From Patella vulgata (lineage: Eukaryota > Mollusca > Gastropoda > Patellidae): 64,000 bases of DNA. Made by a program: the position numbers and the translations under genes. Shown one piece after another: positions 34,959-46,363 of the stretch (position 1 is the stretch's first letter; every line of letters starts with the position of its first letter). Under the pieces are notes generated by a model. The model did not search any database. It saw only the letters and a list, made by a program, of their open reading frames with translations, and was not told where the DNA came from. The stretch is from contig NC_065885.2 in NCBI RefSeq assembly GCF_932274485.2, positions 31,943,062 to 32,007,061 on the forward strand. Direction: 5' to 3'.

Positions 34959-35761
34959 TAGAATTCGAGAAGAACACTCTTTCATGTAGAAACTACTAAC
35001 ATGCCAACGTTTTGTGCTATCATTCAATAATAGTGACAGCATAATAATGTAATTGACATGTGTTCTAATTAAAGTATAAAAAGTATAAATTAAAGCTATA
35101 TATAATATCAACACCAGTTACAGTGACAGCATTATAATGTAATTGACATGTGTTATAATTAAAGTAGATCTGAATCTATAACTAAAATTAACATTTATCG
35201 AGTTTTACACATCTGTACAAACTGTAGTAAACAAATACAATCATTGAATAAGTTAAAAGTGTTATAGTTAAAGTAGATCTGAATCTATAAATAAAATCAA
35301 CATTTAACGAGTTTTAAACAACTGTTATAAACTTGTATAAACTGTGAATGCATTATTGTAATGTTATAAAAACCTATCTTGAAAACAAAATAAATTATTA
35401 AACAATATACTAGTTTTTTTTACGATTCTCTTTAAGGAACTTAAATTTCGTATCAAAGTAAAGCAGCTACTGCCGAAAAAGCAAATATCATTAATTAAAA
35501 AGATAGCTTACCGCTAAAAGTTCTAAACCAATCTATCAAAGTTAACTGAAGGATTAACGGTTTATAGAAACTTGACATTAAACGTGGTATAAAACTAAAC
35601 TAACTGTAATAAGATTGATGTAAAGAAATAGCAGTGATTATTGTATGGCTGACTATGATAGGATTACAGTATGTTTATATAAACTAGCTGTATACTATAG
35701 TATATAAAACATGTAGATATTCAGTATATCATTAACTCTTCTACAACATACTTCTACCATA

Positions 35762-36964
35762 ATGACTTCTACACACCTTCTAGCTGCACGTTTATTAAAC
35801 AACTGGTTAACCAAGAATCAAATAGATTCGTGCAATACAGGAAATCATGATATCGATGAGAGTCTATCTGGTTTGGGATGGTTACGAAATCTGAATGTTG
35901 GTAAATTAAACAATACAACACCAACAAGTAACATATATTCACCATCTACAGTATCCAGAGAAGTCTTACAGACCAAAGAGATAAATAGTTCTACAGAATA
36001 CAGACATGACCGAAACAATGGTTTCAATAAGCCTCCGTATTCATACGCCACTCTCATATCCATGGCAATCAACGATACGGAGGAGAAGAGAATCAACATA
36101 TCTTCTATTTACAAGTGGATCACTGATAATTTTCCTTATTATAAAATGGCTGATTCTCACTGGAAAAATTCAATTCGACACAATCTATCTTTAAACAAAC
36201 GTTTTGAGAAGATCCCTCGACGACCTAATGAATCTGGTAAAGGTGGATATTGGAGAATAAAACCGGAAGTAAGTGGCATCATGCAAAGGGGTGCCATGAA
36301 GAAACGCATGACGAGTGACGATCGATGCTGTCCTCCATCCACTAAACGATGTAAAACAAAATAAGAACCCTTGGCGGTATCAAATTATGATGCATTAACA
36401 GAGAAAAATTTTGGCGGCCATTTTTCTCTAAATATTCCAACAGTACAGGAACCTGTTTGTAAAAATGATTTTAATTGGTCATCAGAGCAACAACATTACC
36501 CTAAAGAAAATAGTGTTAAAATTAAAACTGAAAATGGGATAAATGACGACATTTACGGTAGATCCATTACTCCAGCCATTTCCGTTGATGAATTTAATGA
36601 CAATAAAAGTTATTCAATGTCTTCACCTGTTTCAAGTTATGACGATAATTCTGTTGATATGACATGTTTTGATGATTTGCTTGTTTTTAATTTTACTGAT
36701 GAATCTGGAAATATTGTCTATGATGAATCAAGAGGTAACCAACTAAATGATGATACTTTAGATTTATCTATAATATCAGATGGAAGCGGTGATCTTGATT
36801 GGTGGCACAAAGACTTTGATTGTAGTGAAAACTTAAATAAAAATCATGGACTAAATACATTAGATTGTTCATCATATCTAGATAATTATTGTAATGAAAT
36901 ATATATTCCACCCTTAGATAACATTGATAATGATATAGATATATGTAAAATGTTTAATATTTAA
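35762..36964 (+). pseudogene. FoxJ1-like: FoxJ1-like copy 5, nonsense after forkhead
   Basis: Codons 1-200 are intact and include a complete forkhead domain with [10 protein letters not shown] and GKGGYW. A single G-to-T change turns GAA into TAA at 36362-36364, right after KRCKTK. The frame then stays open for another 199 codons to the normal end ([10 protein letters not shown]), with a private 21-residue insertion near CSENLNKNHGLNTLDCS. The result is either a recent pseudogene or a 200-residue form with DNA-binding domain but no acidic tail. TATATAAAA is at 35701-35709. The adjacent partner gene is deleted. Confidence 0.85.
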
Positions 36965-37441
36965 TCTAGAATAATGATCTATTTTAATTATATTTTGTTT
37001 CTTTTTTGTATTGTATAATATAGTGCTTAGTATTTCTTTAGTGAAGCTATCGATGCGTGGATGTATATATTTTTATGTAAATTAAACTCTTGTTTTCTTT
37101 GAACAGAATTTAATTAAATTAAATGATATAATTTAATAACATGCTTCTTTAATATTCTGTCTGTTCCAATCATATAGTATTAATATAATACAAATTTGGA
37201 TATGTACACTGAAATGTAAGGCAATGTTTCTATTCACAATGTCCAATGATTCAGCCACCTTGTATTTTATAGGTTAGATGGTCTGCATTCTATAGTGTTT
37301 TATTTGTAAAGCTGGTATACAAAACCAGCTTTAGTTGAATGCAAAGAAGACCAAGTGAAAACTGCATTACTATTTGCAACCATAAAAAGTGAATCATCAT
37401 ATTATTATATCCTCAAAACATCTCAAGATGGGCGGGGAGAT

Positions 37442-37600
37442 ATGCGAGGGTCGTTCGTAATGCGAGAGAGAGAGTTTTTTTTTATTGCTTTAGATTCCTT
37501 TAAAATCGAGTGATTATATACTATACGAACGTAATTTAGGTTCAGTGTGTAACTTCTACCCCCCCCCCCCCCCAAAAAAAAAACAAACCCCAAAACAGAA
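37442..37600. other. Low-complexity tract near the inversion junction
   Basis: GA repeats (37463-37473), a T run, a C run (37559-37573) and an A run lie next to one another. They sit between the direct and inverted halves of the array. Confidence 0.8.
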
Positions 37601-37647
37601 TGATGTTACTTTAGACACAAGTGATGCTGTTAAGAAGTTATTATAAG

Positions 37648-37672
37648 ACTTACCAAAGCCAAGTGACTGTCT
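37648..37672 (-). pseudogene. Partner gene copy A5, exon 1 scrap
   Basis: Only the end of exon 1 and its splice donor survive: minus-strand ACAGTCACTTGGCTTTG followed by GTAAGT. Exon 2 is absent. Confidence 0.7.
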
Positions 37673-38061
37673 TTACACAATGTAAATAATTTAATTAAAT
37701 CAACCTGTCCATAATATCATATTTATTGTATTGGACATTAAATCTGTAATAAACAACAACAACATACATGTATTAGGCTTTGTTTTGTGTTATCGATGTC
37801 TAATTTTCTTACAGCTTCTCTTTGGGTATATCCAACGGTATTCTTTCAATTCTGTTGATTAGTTGGGACTTTTCACAGAGATCAAAGTTAGCGACGCCGA
37901 AATAAATTTATTAACTAAGTTACTTACGATTTACGTACATTATGTCGCATCCTTTGAAACCAAGACTAATCGTAACTTGACATTGAACCAATTGATCATG
38001 TCTATGTAAGCAGCAAAGGTCGAAATGATACAGGTGCTGCATGATGGAATGATGTGTTGGG

Positions 38062-38200
38062 TGACTGAATGGTCTAACGTATGAACATTAGATCATAAGA
38101 TTTATCATTGTGTCGAGTGATGTGGTTTCGATTACGATATTCTGTCACTTATAGCGTTATTTCCCTTGATTGTGTCATAGAATGTTATGTACGCTCTTCT
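38062..38200 (+). mobile_element. Degenerate tRNA-headed SINE fragment, inverted copy
   Basis: Reverse complement of the fragment in units 2-4 (15205-15358): GAATGGTCTAACGTATG and TGTGGTTTCGATTACG are decayed A and B boxes. Its position marks the start of the inverted block. Confidence 0.6.
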
Positions 38201-38212
38201 AATATTATACAG

Positions 38213-38458
38213 AGAGAGAGAGATAAAAATAGGGTTTAACATCCACTCGACACAAACCAGGTCACTTCGGGACTAACATATGCTTCAATTTTATTTCTGT
38301 AATTTGCTTGCGTGGGGGAGGAAACCAGAGGACCCGGAGAAAACCCACGAGATTGGACAGGCGACCCTACTCTTTGTCAAACACAACCGGGGAATCGAAA
38401 TCACGCCAGTTGACTCAATGGCAGACCTTATGATACAACCATTCGGCTATCCAACCTG
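38213..38458 (-). mobile_element. V-SINE-like SINE with target duplication
   Basis: The minus strand carries the head, core (GGTCCTCTGGTTTCCTCCCC) and a GGATGTTAAACCCTAT tail. The flanking ATATTATACAG (38202-38212 and 38459-38469) is an 11-bp target duplication. Units 2-4 lack it at the equivalent place. Confidence 0.88.
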
Positions 38459-39959
38459 ATATTATACAGTATAAAGACATTGTTATTTATTTACATAACA
38501 CTCCAAATGCTCATACGAATTAGCTGATGAGGGCGTATGGTTCTTTGGCTGTAATCTACAGTATACGTGTACCTTTTCCATGCTATTCTAAATCTAAAAA
38601 AGCCTGTTGAACTCAAATGTAGCTTAAAACAAGCAACAGGTATTTTAGAATTCCCATCAGAAATTAGATTTGAATCATCTATTATTACTAAGTGGGCCAC
38701 AGACCTTTCAATGGCATGACACGTGACAAGTGTGCTGATAATGGGATAACAAAAAATATCTCCAATTTCTAGTGACGCTAGTTGTAGACATTAATCACAA
38801 TAAAAAGGCATATCACTTATTCCAAATAATGTATTTGTGCTAAAGAACAATGTCTATCCGTGACATTTTTATACGTTTTATATGAGCTGATAGCATGAGT
38901 TTCTGTGTTATATTAAATAACAATAAATCATTACATGTACGAAGACAACGTGAATATTATAAGATTTGTCATAGACCCGCATATATAGATTTTATGTTTT
39001 GGATTCGAAAGCTACATTTTTTTTCTTAATTTTGAAACTTGTTTAAATTGATGTAATGTATTAACGTTGTATCTGGCGAACTTGCTTTAAGTCGTATCAC
39101 ATGATTGAAATATTTTAAGAAAAAATTAAGTAACTGAATATATAGATATAGCTAAAACCAGAAGTAGTTGAATGCATCTTCGGCTTTTAATGTTCAAACC
39201 ACCTCCCAACTGACCATGATGTCGTTTAAGGTAACTTGCGATTTCTAGAACAATTAATACATTTAATAATGATAATCTTTTATACTATACCGGAAAATTA
39301 TAAAGACTCTAATAGTAACAGGTCTGTCACAACATAGGAAGTTACGAAATATTTGCCAGAGAACACTCGTAAAACTCTCCAGGAAACCTTTCGTCGTGAA
39401 CTGTAGGTAAGATACTGAAAATTCAGATCGTTTTAGCAATTAATAGCACATCTTTCTAGATTGTGATCGTCTAAGATACGAACATGTTCTAGGGTGAAGC
39501 TTTGCCCTGAGCCCGTAGTGGGAGCATGGGGACAGAGGTTGTTTCGTTTCGCATACAATACATTCTTGCATGATTGAGGAGTCTGTGGATGACAAATACT
39601 GTTAGAGAATCCGTGGGCTGTTGATCACTAAGCTATGGGAATGAATCATACGCAAAGGATTCCTCAAAAATATAGATGGGAATGACAATTAATGTATAGA
39701 AAATAAGTTAGTTTTCACCCCAGCTTTACGAATAGAAAACCCCTAACCCATGAAATATAGCGTGGCTTATTCGTTGGAGATTGTAGATAGATTCATTGTC
39801 GTATATTTTAGTTTATATCGCAATCTGTATTATGGTATTACTATATGATCGGAACAAAGAAAACAATAAAGAACAAGTTCAATAATTTACTAAACAAATA
39901 CAAAGCACTATATTATGCAGTACAAAAATATTAAAAGTAAAATAATTCATTAATCTAGA

Positions 39960-41123
39960 TTAAAGATTAAACATTTTACATATATCTATATCATTATCAA
40001 CCTTATCTATGGGTGGAATATATATTTCATTACAATCATTGTCTAGATATGGGGAACACTCAAAGTCTTTCTGCCACCAATCATGATCACCACTTCCATC
40101 TGATAATAAAGATAAATCTAAAGAATCGTCATTTAGTTGGTGACCTCTTGATTCATCATGGACACTATTCCTAGATTCACCAGTAAAATTAAAAACAAGC
40201 AGATCATCAAAACACGTCATATCAACAGAATTATCGTCATAACTTGAAACAGGTGAAGACATTGTATAACTTTTAATGTCATTAAATTCATCATCGGAAG
40301 TGACTGGAGTAATGGATCTACCGTAAATATCATCATTTATCCCATTTTCAATTTTAATTTTAACACTTTTTTCTTTAGGGTATTGTTGTTTCTCTGATGA
40401 CCAATTAAAATCATTTTTATAAACAGGTTCCTGTACTGTTGGAATATTTAGAGAAAAATGGACGCCAAAATTTTTCTCTATTAATGCATCATAATTTAAT
40501 ACCGCCAAGGGTTCGTCTTTTGTTTTACATCGTTTAGTTGATGGAGGGGAGCATCGATCTTCACTCATTCTGCGTTTCTTTATGGCGCCGATTTTCATGA
40601 TGTCCCTTACTTCCGGTTTTATTCTCCAATCTCCACCTTTACCAGATTCATTAGGTCGTCGAGGGATCTTCTCAAAACGTTTGTTTAAAGATAGATTGTG
40701 TCGAATTGAATTTTTCCAGTGAGAATCAGCCATTTTGTAATAAGGAAAATTATCAGTGATCCACTTGTAAATAGAAGATATGTTGATTCTCTTCTCCTCC
40801 GTATCGTTGATTGCCATAGAGATGAGGGTGGCGTATGAATACGGAGGTTTATTGAAACCATTGTTTCGGTGATGTCTATATTCTGTAGAACTATTTGTAT
40901 TTATCACTTTGGTCTGTAAGACTTCTATTGATACTGTAGATGGTGAATATATGTTACTTGTTGGTGTTGTATTGTTTAATTTACCAACATTCAGATTTCG
41001 TAACCATCCCAAACCAGACAGACTCTCATCGATATCGTTATCTCCTGTATTGCACGAATCTATTGGATTCTTGGTTAACCAGTTGTTTAATAAACGTCCA
41101 GCCAGAAGATGTGTAGAAGTCAT
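39960..41123 (-). CDS. FoxJ1-like: FoxJ1-like forkhead transcription factor, copy 6
   Basis: Intronless, 387 residues, intact, minus strand. The forkhead domain has the standard [15 protein letters not shown] recognition helix and strand and a [11 protein letters not shown] wing, so it is the most conventional full-length copy here. An insertion relative to copies 1-3 adds DIYGRSITP in the acidic region, also found in copy 5 and, slightly altered, copy 4. The TATA sequence is at 41176-41184, 52 bp upstream. The N-terminal [15 protein letters not shown] motif and the C-terminal [10 protein letters not shown] are kept. The convergent partner that should lie to the left is missing. Confidence 0.92.
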   Translation of the reverse strand: MTSTHLLAGRLLNNWLTKNPIDSCNTGDNDIDESLSGLGWLRNLNVGKLNNTTPTSNIYSPSTVSIEVLQTKVINTNSSTEYRHHRNNGFNKPPYSYATLISMAINDTEEKRINISSIYKWITDNFPYYKMADSHWKNSIRHNLSLNKRFEKIPRRPNESGKGGDWRIKPEVRDIMKIGAIKKRRMSEDRCSPPSTKRCKTKDEPLAVLNYDALIEKNFGVHFSLNIPTVQEPVYKNDFNWSSEKQQYPKEKSVKIKIENGINDDIYGRSITPVTSDDEFNDIKSYTMSSPVSSYDDNSVDMTCFDDLLVFNFTGESRNSVHDESRGHQLNDDSLDLSLLSDGSGDHDWWQKDFECSPYLDNDCNEIYIPPIDKVDNDIDICKMFNL

Positions 41124-43224
41124 TATGGTAGAAGTATGTTGTAGAAGAGTTAATGATATACTGAATATCTACATGTTTTATATACTATAGTATACAACTA
41201 GTTTATATAAACATACTGTAATCCTATCATAGTCAGCCATACAATAATCACTGCTATTTCTTTACATCAATCGTATTACAGAGAGTTTAGTTTATACCAC
41301 GTTTAATGTCAAATTTCTATAAACCGTTAATCCTTCAGTTAACTTTGATAGATTAGTAACTAATTAGCGGTAAGCCATTTTATTAATTAATGATATTTGC
41401 GTTTTCGGCAGTAGCAGCTTCATTTTGATTTACAGATACAAAATTTAGGTTGATAAAGATACCTGTAAGAGTATTGAAACGTTGCATATAATAAACTAAG
41501 AAGTAGTAAATCCATAAAGTTGTGTTATTATGAATATTATACCTCTACTTCTAAATGTCATTCAAGGAACATAACAAAATTTAGGTTCTTTAAAGAGAAT
41601 CCGAATGAAACTAGTATATTGCTTAATAATTTGTTTTCAAGCCAGGTTTTTTTTTTATAACATTACAATAGAAGCATGCACAGTACATTACGTTTTAGAC
41701 TATTCTTCTATAGGAAAAATAACATTCATTTTTTATGTTTACTACAGTTGTTTAAATCTCGTTAAATGTTGATTTTATTTATAAATTCAGATCTACTTTA
41801 ACTATAACACACTTAATTTATTTATTGATTATATTATGTGTTTACCACATCTTGTAAAACTTTGTAACAGTTGTGTAAAACTCGTTAAATGTTAATTTTA
41901 GTCATAGATTCAGATCTACTTTAATTATAACACATGTCAATTACATTATTATGCTGTCACTGTAACTGGTGTTGATATTATATATATATATATATAGCAT
42001 TATTTTATAATTAACAATCTAAAATGTGTTTTGATTGATAGCACATTTTTCTTTCTCCAAAATTCAATCTGTTAAATAGATAAAGCATTATTTTGTATTT
42101 AATTCGACAAAAATGGGAATTTTGTTTTAATTGATATCAAAAAACGTTGGCACGTTAGTAGTTTCTACATGAAAGAGTGTTTCCTTCTCAAATTCTAATG
42201 GCTAAAGAAATATTTATGTTTATAAATTCTCATTTTACTGAACAAATGAGATGAAATGCTTTGCGAATCTGCCACCGTTTTTCCCTAGGCAAATGAAATC
42301 CCAAAATCAGTTTATTATAATTGGAAGCGAGGGAAATATCTGATCGACTTTTGGGTTCCTGTTATTCCTTACAGCATATAACTCAAAACATATCCCCATA
42401 AAGAAGGAGGGAAGTGGGATCACCCTAACTTATTATGCCTAATATATAAAAATTAGTGAAATTACCATATTATTAAGAAGACATGCTTAAAGACACTAAC
42501 CAATTTATTTCTGTGGTACAGGGGTATTGATTGTATGATTATTATTAAGCCTTGATGGTGGCTTTGGTCCTCGTTTTAATCTGTTATGAATAACGGAGAT
42601 ATTGAAGTCATATTTAAAGGAAAATGGTTGTTGTTATCAGTCTTAATTAATGTTATGTTTTATTGTTAAATTGCCTTACTATAAATGTATGGTTGTTATT
42701 TATTATTGATCATTGCTTGATAAATATACATATAAGAGCATTGAAAGTTGTGTTATTATGAAATTATTGAGTAGTAATCGTGTTTAAATCCGTTGAAAAT
42801 CAAAAGCATCCGATGGTCTATGGTCTTGATTATGGGCTTGGCAATCGTAAAAAATTAATGATTTATATAACATTTGACGCCAAGTGAAAGACCTGCATTA
42901 GGCAGATTTACATAATTCATCTTTAATAACTCAGTTTTCTTTCTGCAAGTTACTTACATACTTGTGCATTATAGTTATCTCAGCAGAAACAAGTATTTCA
43001 TTTTACTTATTTAATTGATATTACATAATTTTGACGTTTTAGTAGTTTATAAATTGTACTTCCTACAATAAGAGTGTTTCTTTATTGAACTCTAATTGGT
43101 GAAGGATTATTTTGTGGGTTTTTTTTAAATTCTCTGTTTAATGAACAAATGATATCCGAATGTGCCACTCCTTTTATATAGATAAATAAAGGCCAAAACT
43201 AAATTTAACGTAAATGGTAACGAC

Positions 43225-43965
43225 AATCATTATTAATCTTTAGGGGTTTGTCGGCGCCTTTAAAATAAAACTTAATCTGATCAGATGTAACTCATGCTGT
43301 TCAAAAATTTGTGCCTTTTCTGATTTCGGTCGACAAAGGATATTCATCATTAATCAGTTACTTGCCTGTGGGTGACCCTTGAATCAAACTAAATCAAACC
43401 TATGTTGTTTAATTTGTTTTTCGGGTTTAGTTAGAAATCATTATTAATCAGTTATCCTAGGGGTTTTACATAGGGAGAGGGAAAGGGGTTTTACATAGGC
43501 TAATAAAAATATTGTTTTTTAAAAAAAAGGTTATGCTAGGTTCCCACTGTTGTGTGATGCGTTACGATAGGATTGCCACTATTGAGTCCACGATCTGGTA
43601 TGTGCAGAAACATTCGAATACGTTTAGATACGATCAACACGATTGCTACGACTGAACACAATATATGATAAGACCTGAAAGGATCACCACGATTACTCCA
43701 CTATTAAAACCACGATTTCAATCGTAGTGCGAATCATGATTGTGGGAAGCTAATATAATATTAGGTGTCTATCGGTGCCTCTAAAATCAAACTAATGCGA
43801 TTAGATTTAACCCTTGATGTTTAAAAATTTGTCTTTTTCGGGTTTCGTTCCACACACGACAATCATTATTAATCAGTTAGGGGTCTATCGGCGTCTCTAG
43901 AGTCTAATTAAATGTAATTAGATTTAACCCATACTGTTTAAAATTTAATTATTAATTGCCATTAA
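43225..43965 (-). repeat. 116-bp repeats, inverted and interrupted
   Basis: Diverged inverted copies occupy 43225-43480 and 43775-43965 (for example GGGGTCTATCGGCGTCTC at 43886). About 250 bp of unrelated DNA splits them. Confidence 0.75.
43510..43765. mobile_element. Unidentified insertion within the 116-bp repeats
   Basis: Begins near GGTTCCCACTGTTG and ends near TTGTGGGAAGC, giving short inverted ends (TTCCCAC / GTGGGAA). It is rich in CGAT/ACGATT motifs, unlike its neighbours. A small non-autonomous DNA element is possible. Confidence 0.4.
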
Positions 43966-44125
43966 TTAGAACTGCTTTGTCACCTGTACAGAGCAAACGA
44001 AGAGTCGGCGACAAAGTTAAACTTATTGAAATGGATATTGTGCGAGCTATGTAGCTCCGAAGAAAATAAAAATGAGTTAAACATGTATACGCTGTCTCTC
44101 AATAAAATTAGTTTGTATGTTTGAT

Positions 44126-44296
44126 AATAAACACAAAGTTATATGGATAACAATTACTATATTTCTATTAAAGCTACGTTTCAACAATGATTCTCTTGTC
44201 GTTTTCAAGCACAATGAAAACGACAAGAGAATCATTGTTGAAACGTAGCTTTAATAGAAATATAGTAATTGTTATCCATATAACTTTGTGTTTATT
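44126..44296. repeat. Perfect 82-bp inverted repeat with 7-nt loop
   Basis: Arms 44126-44207 and 44215-44296 are exact reverse complements; the loop is AGCACAA. I checked the arms base by base. The equivalent place in unit 7 (about 50290) lacks it. There is no coding potential and no terminal target duplication. A transcript would fold into a long hairpin. Confidence 0.95.
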
Positions 44297-45466
44297 TTTT
44301 AATGTGCTCAATTACTAAATGCCATTCAAACAGTATGTTTGATAATATTTATTTTAATTGCATTCCAGTCTTTCAATTGTAATAAAGTATTTTGTTATTT
44401 TATTAATTTATTACATTAGCATACCATATTTACTGACAAATACATATGATATTAACTTATATTTATTTTTTTCACTAAATCTTCTTTATATTTGATATAT
44501 TATTAAGTTACATGTATTTTATAAATATAATATTAACTTATACATTGTTCATCAATGTGGTGTTATTAACGTACCTTTATTTTATCAATATAATATTAAT
44601 CAGTCTATTAATAACTTATCATTGAGTAATGTATTTTATCAATAAAATAGTATAATGTCACGTTAAGAAATAATTAAAATCGTAATTGTTGGTAGTTATT
44701 TTGGATGGGGAACACAAAAAGGAAGAGTCTAAATATGATGGTATGTAAAGTTATTAAAAATGTAGATCATAAGAATTGGGTAGCATGGGTCAAGCGTCGT
44801 TAAAGTCGTTTATATTAATAAATCCCTGAATCGTTGTTAGTTGTTATATACAGTTTTATCCAGATTGGTCTTATTACATGACACTGATATTAAATTACTG
44901 TCATTTTAAACATTTAACGTTTTGTATAGATTAATCCAGATTGGTTTAATTATATATGACACTGACATTAAATTACTGCCATTTTAAATATGTAACTTTG
45001 ATGTAAATTATTATTACATTAATTAAGGTAGTTAGCGACACTAATGGATATTGTAATACGTATCCCCGCTTACGGCATATTGAAGGGTGGCTCGGACATT
45101 TTTGGATTTGTGTCATTAACTGGACATAGAATTAATGGGTGACTCTGAATATTTACGACTAGCTGAATAATTCCAGCAGGTCTAAGAAAACACCCTTCTG
45201 AACAACTGTGCTAGGGACAAAAACTCTATAAAAATTGAAATGTATGTTTACTTTAGAACGAATAATAATTCAACCCTCCCCAACACCCACTAACACACCA
45301 CGTTTTCTCGGCTCTTGCACTAGATTACTAGGCCAGTTCTAAATAATTAACTTTAAAAGTAAATCAAGCTGGACCTCAAAGTTGTTGATCGGAAAAAAAA
45401 TGGTACGACCAATTTCTGTTTTAATAATAGCTCCTGTGCATAATACTGTAAATACGTTAAGTCAAG

Positions 45467-45572
45467 CTGTTTGTGGTGCCCTGCCCCAAACTTTGATCTC
45501 AGGGGAGTTGACTTGAAAAGTAGAAATCCTACAATTAGATACACAAGGAGAACCAGTAAAAAAATGAGCCAT
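45467..45572 (-). pseudogene. Membrane microprotein of unit 7, frameshifted
   Basis: The minus-strand ATG at 45572 is present, but a seventh T in the run after GGCTCA shifts the frame, so the hydrophobic segment is no longer joined to this start. A longer frame (45353-45610) reads through the hydrophobic part from an upstream non-homologous start. Confidence 0.6.
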
Positions 45573-45825
45573 TCCTGTTGTTGATTATTACAATTTAACG
45601 TCATATACAATAATTATGATATTATGGTCAGGTTGATTTCAGTAAGATTATTCCATATGAAAAGATGCATGAAAAGGGTAAACAGAACAGCCACATGTAA
45701 CAGCACCATTTTAACTGACTGTTTAGAATCCCTTTTTCGGGGAAGGACTAATATATTATTATATTAATTCATGTAGTATGCTGAACAACCATACTGATAA
45801 ACAAATGAAGTTGTAAGAAAATTAG

Positions 45826-46125
45826 ACATCGATAACAAACAAATAAAACCTAATAGTTAGTGAGTTGGGCCTCAAAGTTGTTGATTGGAGAACAAAATGA
45901 TACGACCAATTTCTTTTTTAATATACTCGTGATTAATGAATGGATTAATTAGGATTATATAGTTACCGTTAATCTACATCGATAACAAACAAATAAAGCC
46001 TAATAGTTAGTGACTTAGATCTCAAAGTTGTTGATTGGAGAACAAAATGGTACGACTAATTTCTGTTTTCATATACTCGTGATTAATTAATGGATTAATT
46101 AGGATTATATAGTTACCGTTAATCT
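45826..46125 (+). repeat. 150-bp tandem duplication in partner A6 promoter
   Basis: ACATCGATAACAAAC begins at 45826 and 45976. Each copy holds AACTTTGAGG-type sequence in reverse, the GATTAATTAGGATTATATAG block and TTACCGTTAATCTAC. The complete MYB-type inverted repeat remains only after the second copy. Other units have one copy. Confidence 0.85.
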
Positions 46126-46194
46126 ACTTAACGGTTATGGTTGATAAACCTAAAAGATCATTGGATAAATGATTGTCTCCCAAAAATATTATAG

Positions 46195-46204
46195 TATAAA
46201 AAGG
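46195..46204 (+). promoter_or_regulatory. TATA box of partner A6
   Basis: TATAAAAAGG as in the other partner copies, but a SINE fragment now begins 22 bp downstream, so the distance from TATA to ATG is 160 bp instead of about 92 bp. Confidence 0.7.
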
Positions 46205-46225
46205 ACAAAACATTTCAAAGTATTA

Positions 46226-46282
46226 TTGTCTGCGATATCACCTCGGTGGAAGCGGACGTAAAATACAACTAACTCATCATCA
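46226..46282 (+). mobile_element. 57-bp SINE 3' end inserted in partner A6 leader
   Basis: The fragment contains CCTCGGTGGAAGCGGACGT, matching the 3' end of the SINE at 57230-57497, and ends with ATC repeats. It is flanked by an exact 11-bp target duplication TCAAAGTATTA (46215-46225 and 46283-46293). The minus-strand copies in units 1-4 show the empty site with one TCAAAGTATTA. It lies at the expected transcription start. Confidence 0.93.
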
Positions 46283-46363
46283 TCAAAGTATTAGACCTCA
46301 TTCAGTAGTAGTATAGTTCGTCTGTACAGGATATCAATTTTTAATTGTAATTTTCTTAGAAAA

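Larger units (their letters stand above)
33377..37960 (+). repeat. Direct array unit 5 (truncated)
   Basis: Carries four 116-bp repeats, a V-SINE and FoxJ1-like copy 5. Beyond 37440 only scraps of the partner gene and the unit end remain, in scrambled order (for example unit-end sequence near 37695 before the segment normally preceding it, at 37775). Bases 36965-37440 are unique AT-rich flank without a gene. Confidence 0.85.
38470..44865 (-). repeat. Inverted array unit 6
   Basis: Reverse complement of FoxJ1-side sequence: spacer (38480-39950), FoxJ1 copy 6, promoter, (TA)n tract (about 41975), empty SINE site (42186-42197), 116-bp repeats and unit start. It is closer to unit 4 than to neighbouring unit 5, sharing the segment at about 39560-39820. 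Bases 42370-43210 are not shared and no gene is seen there. Confidence 0.88.
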
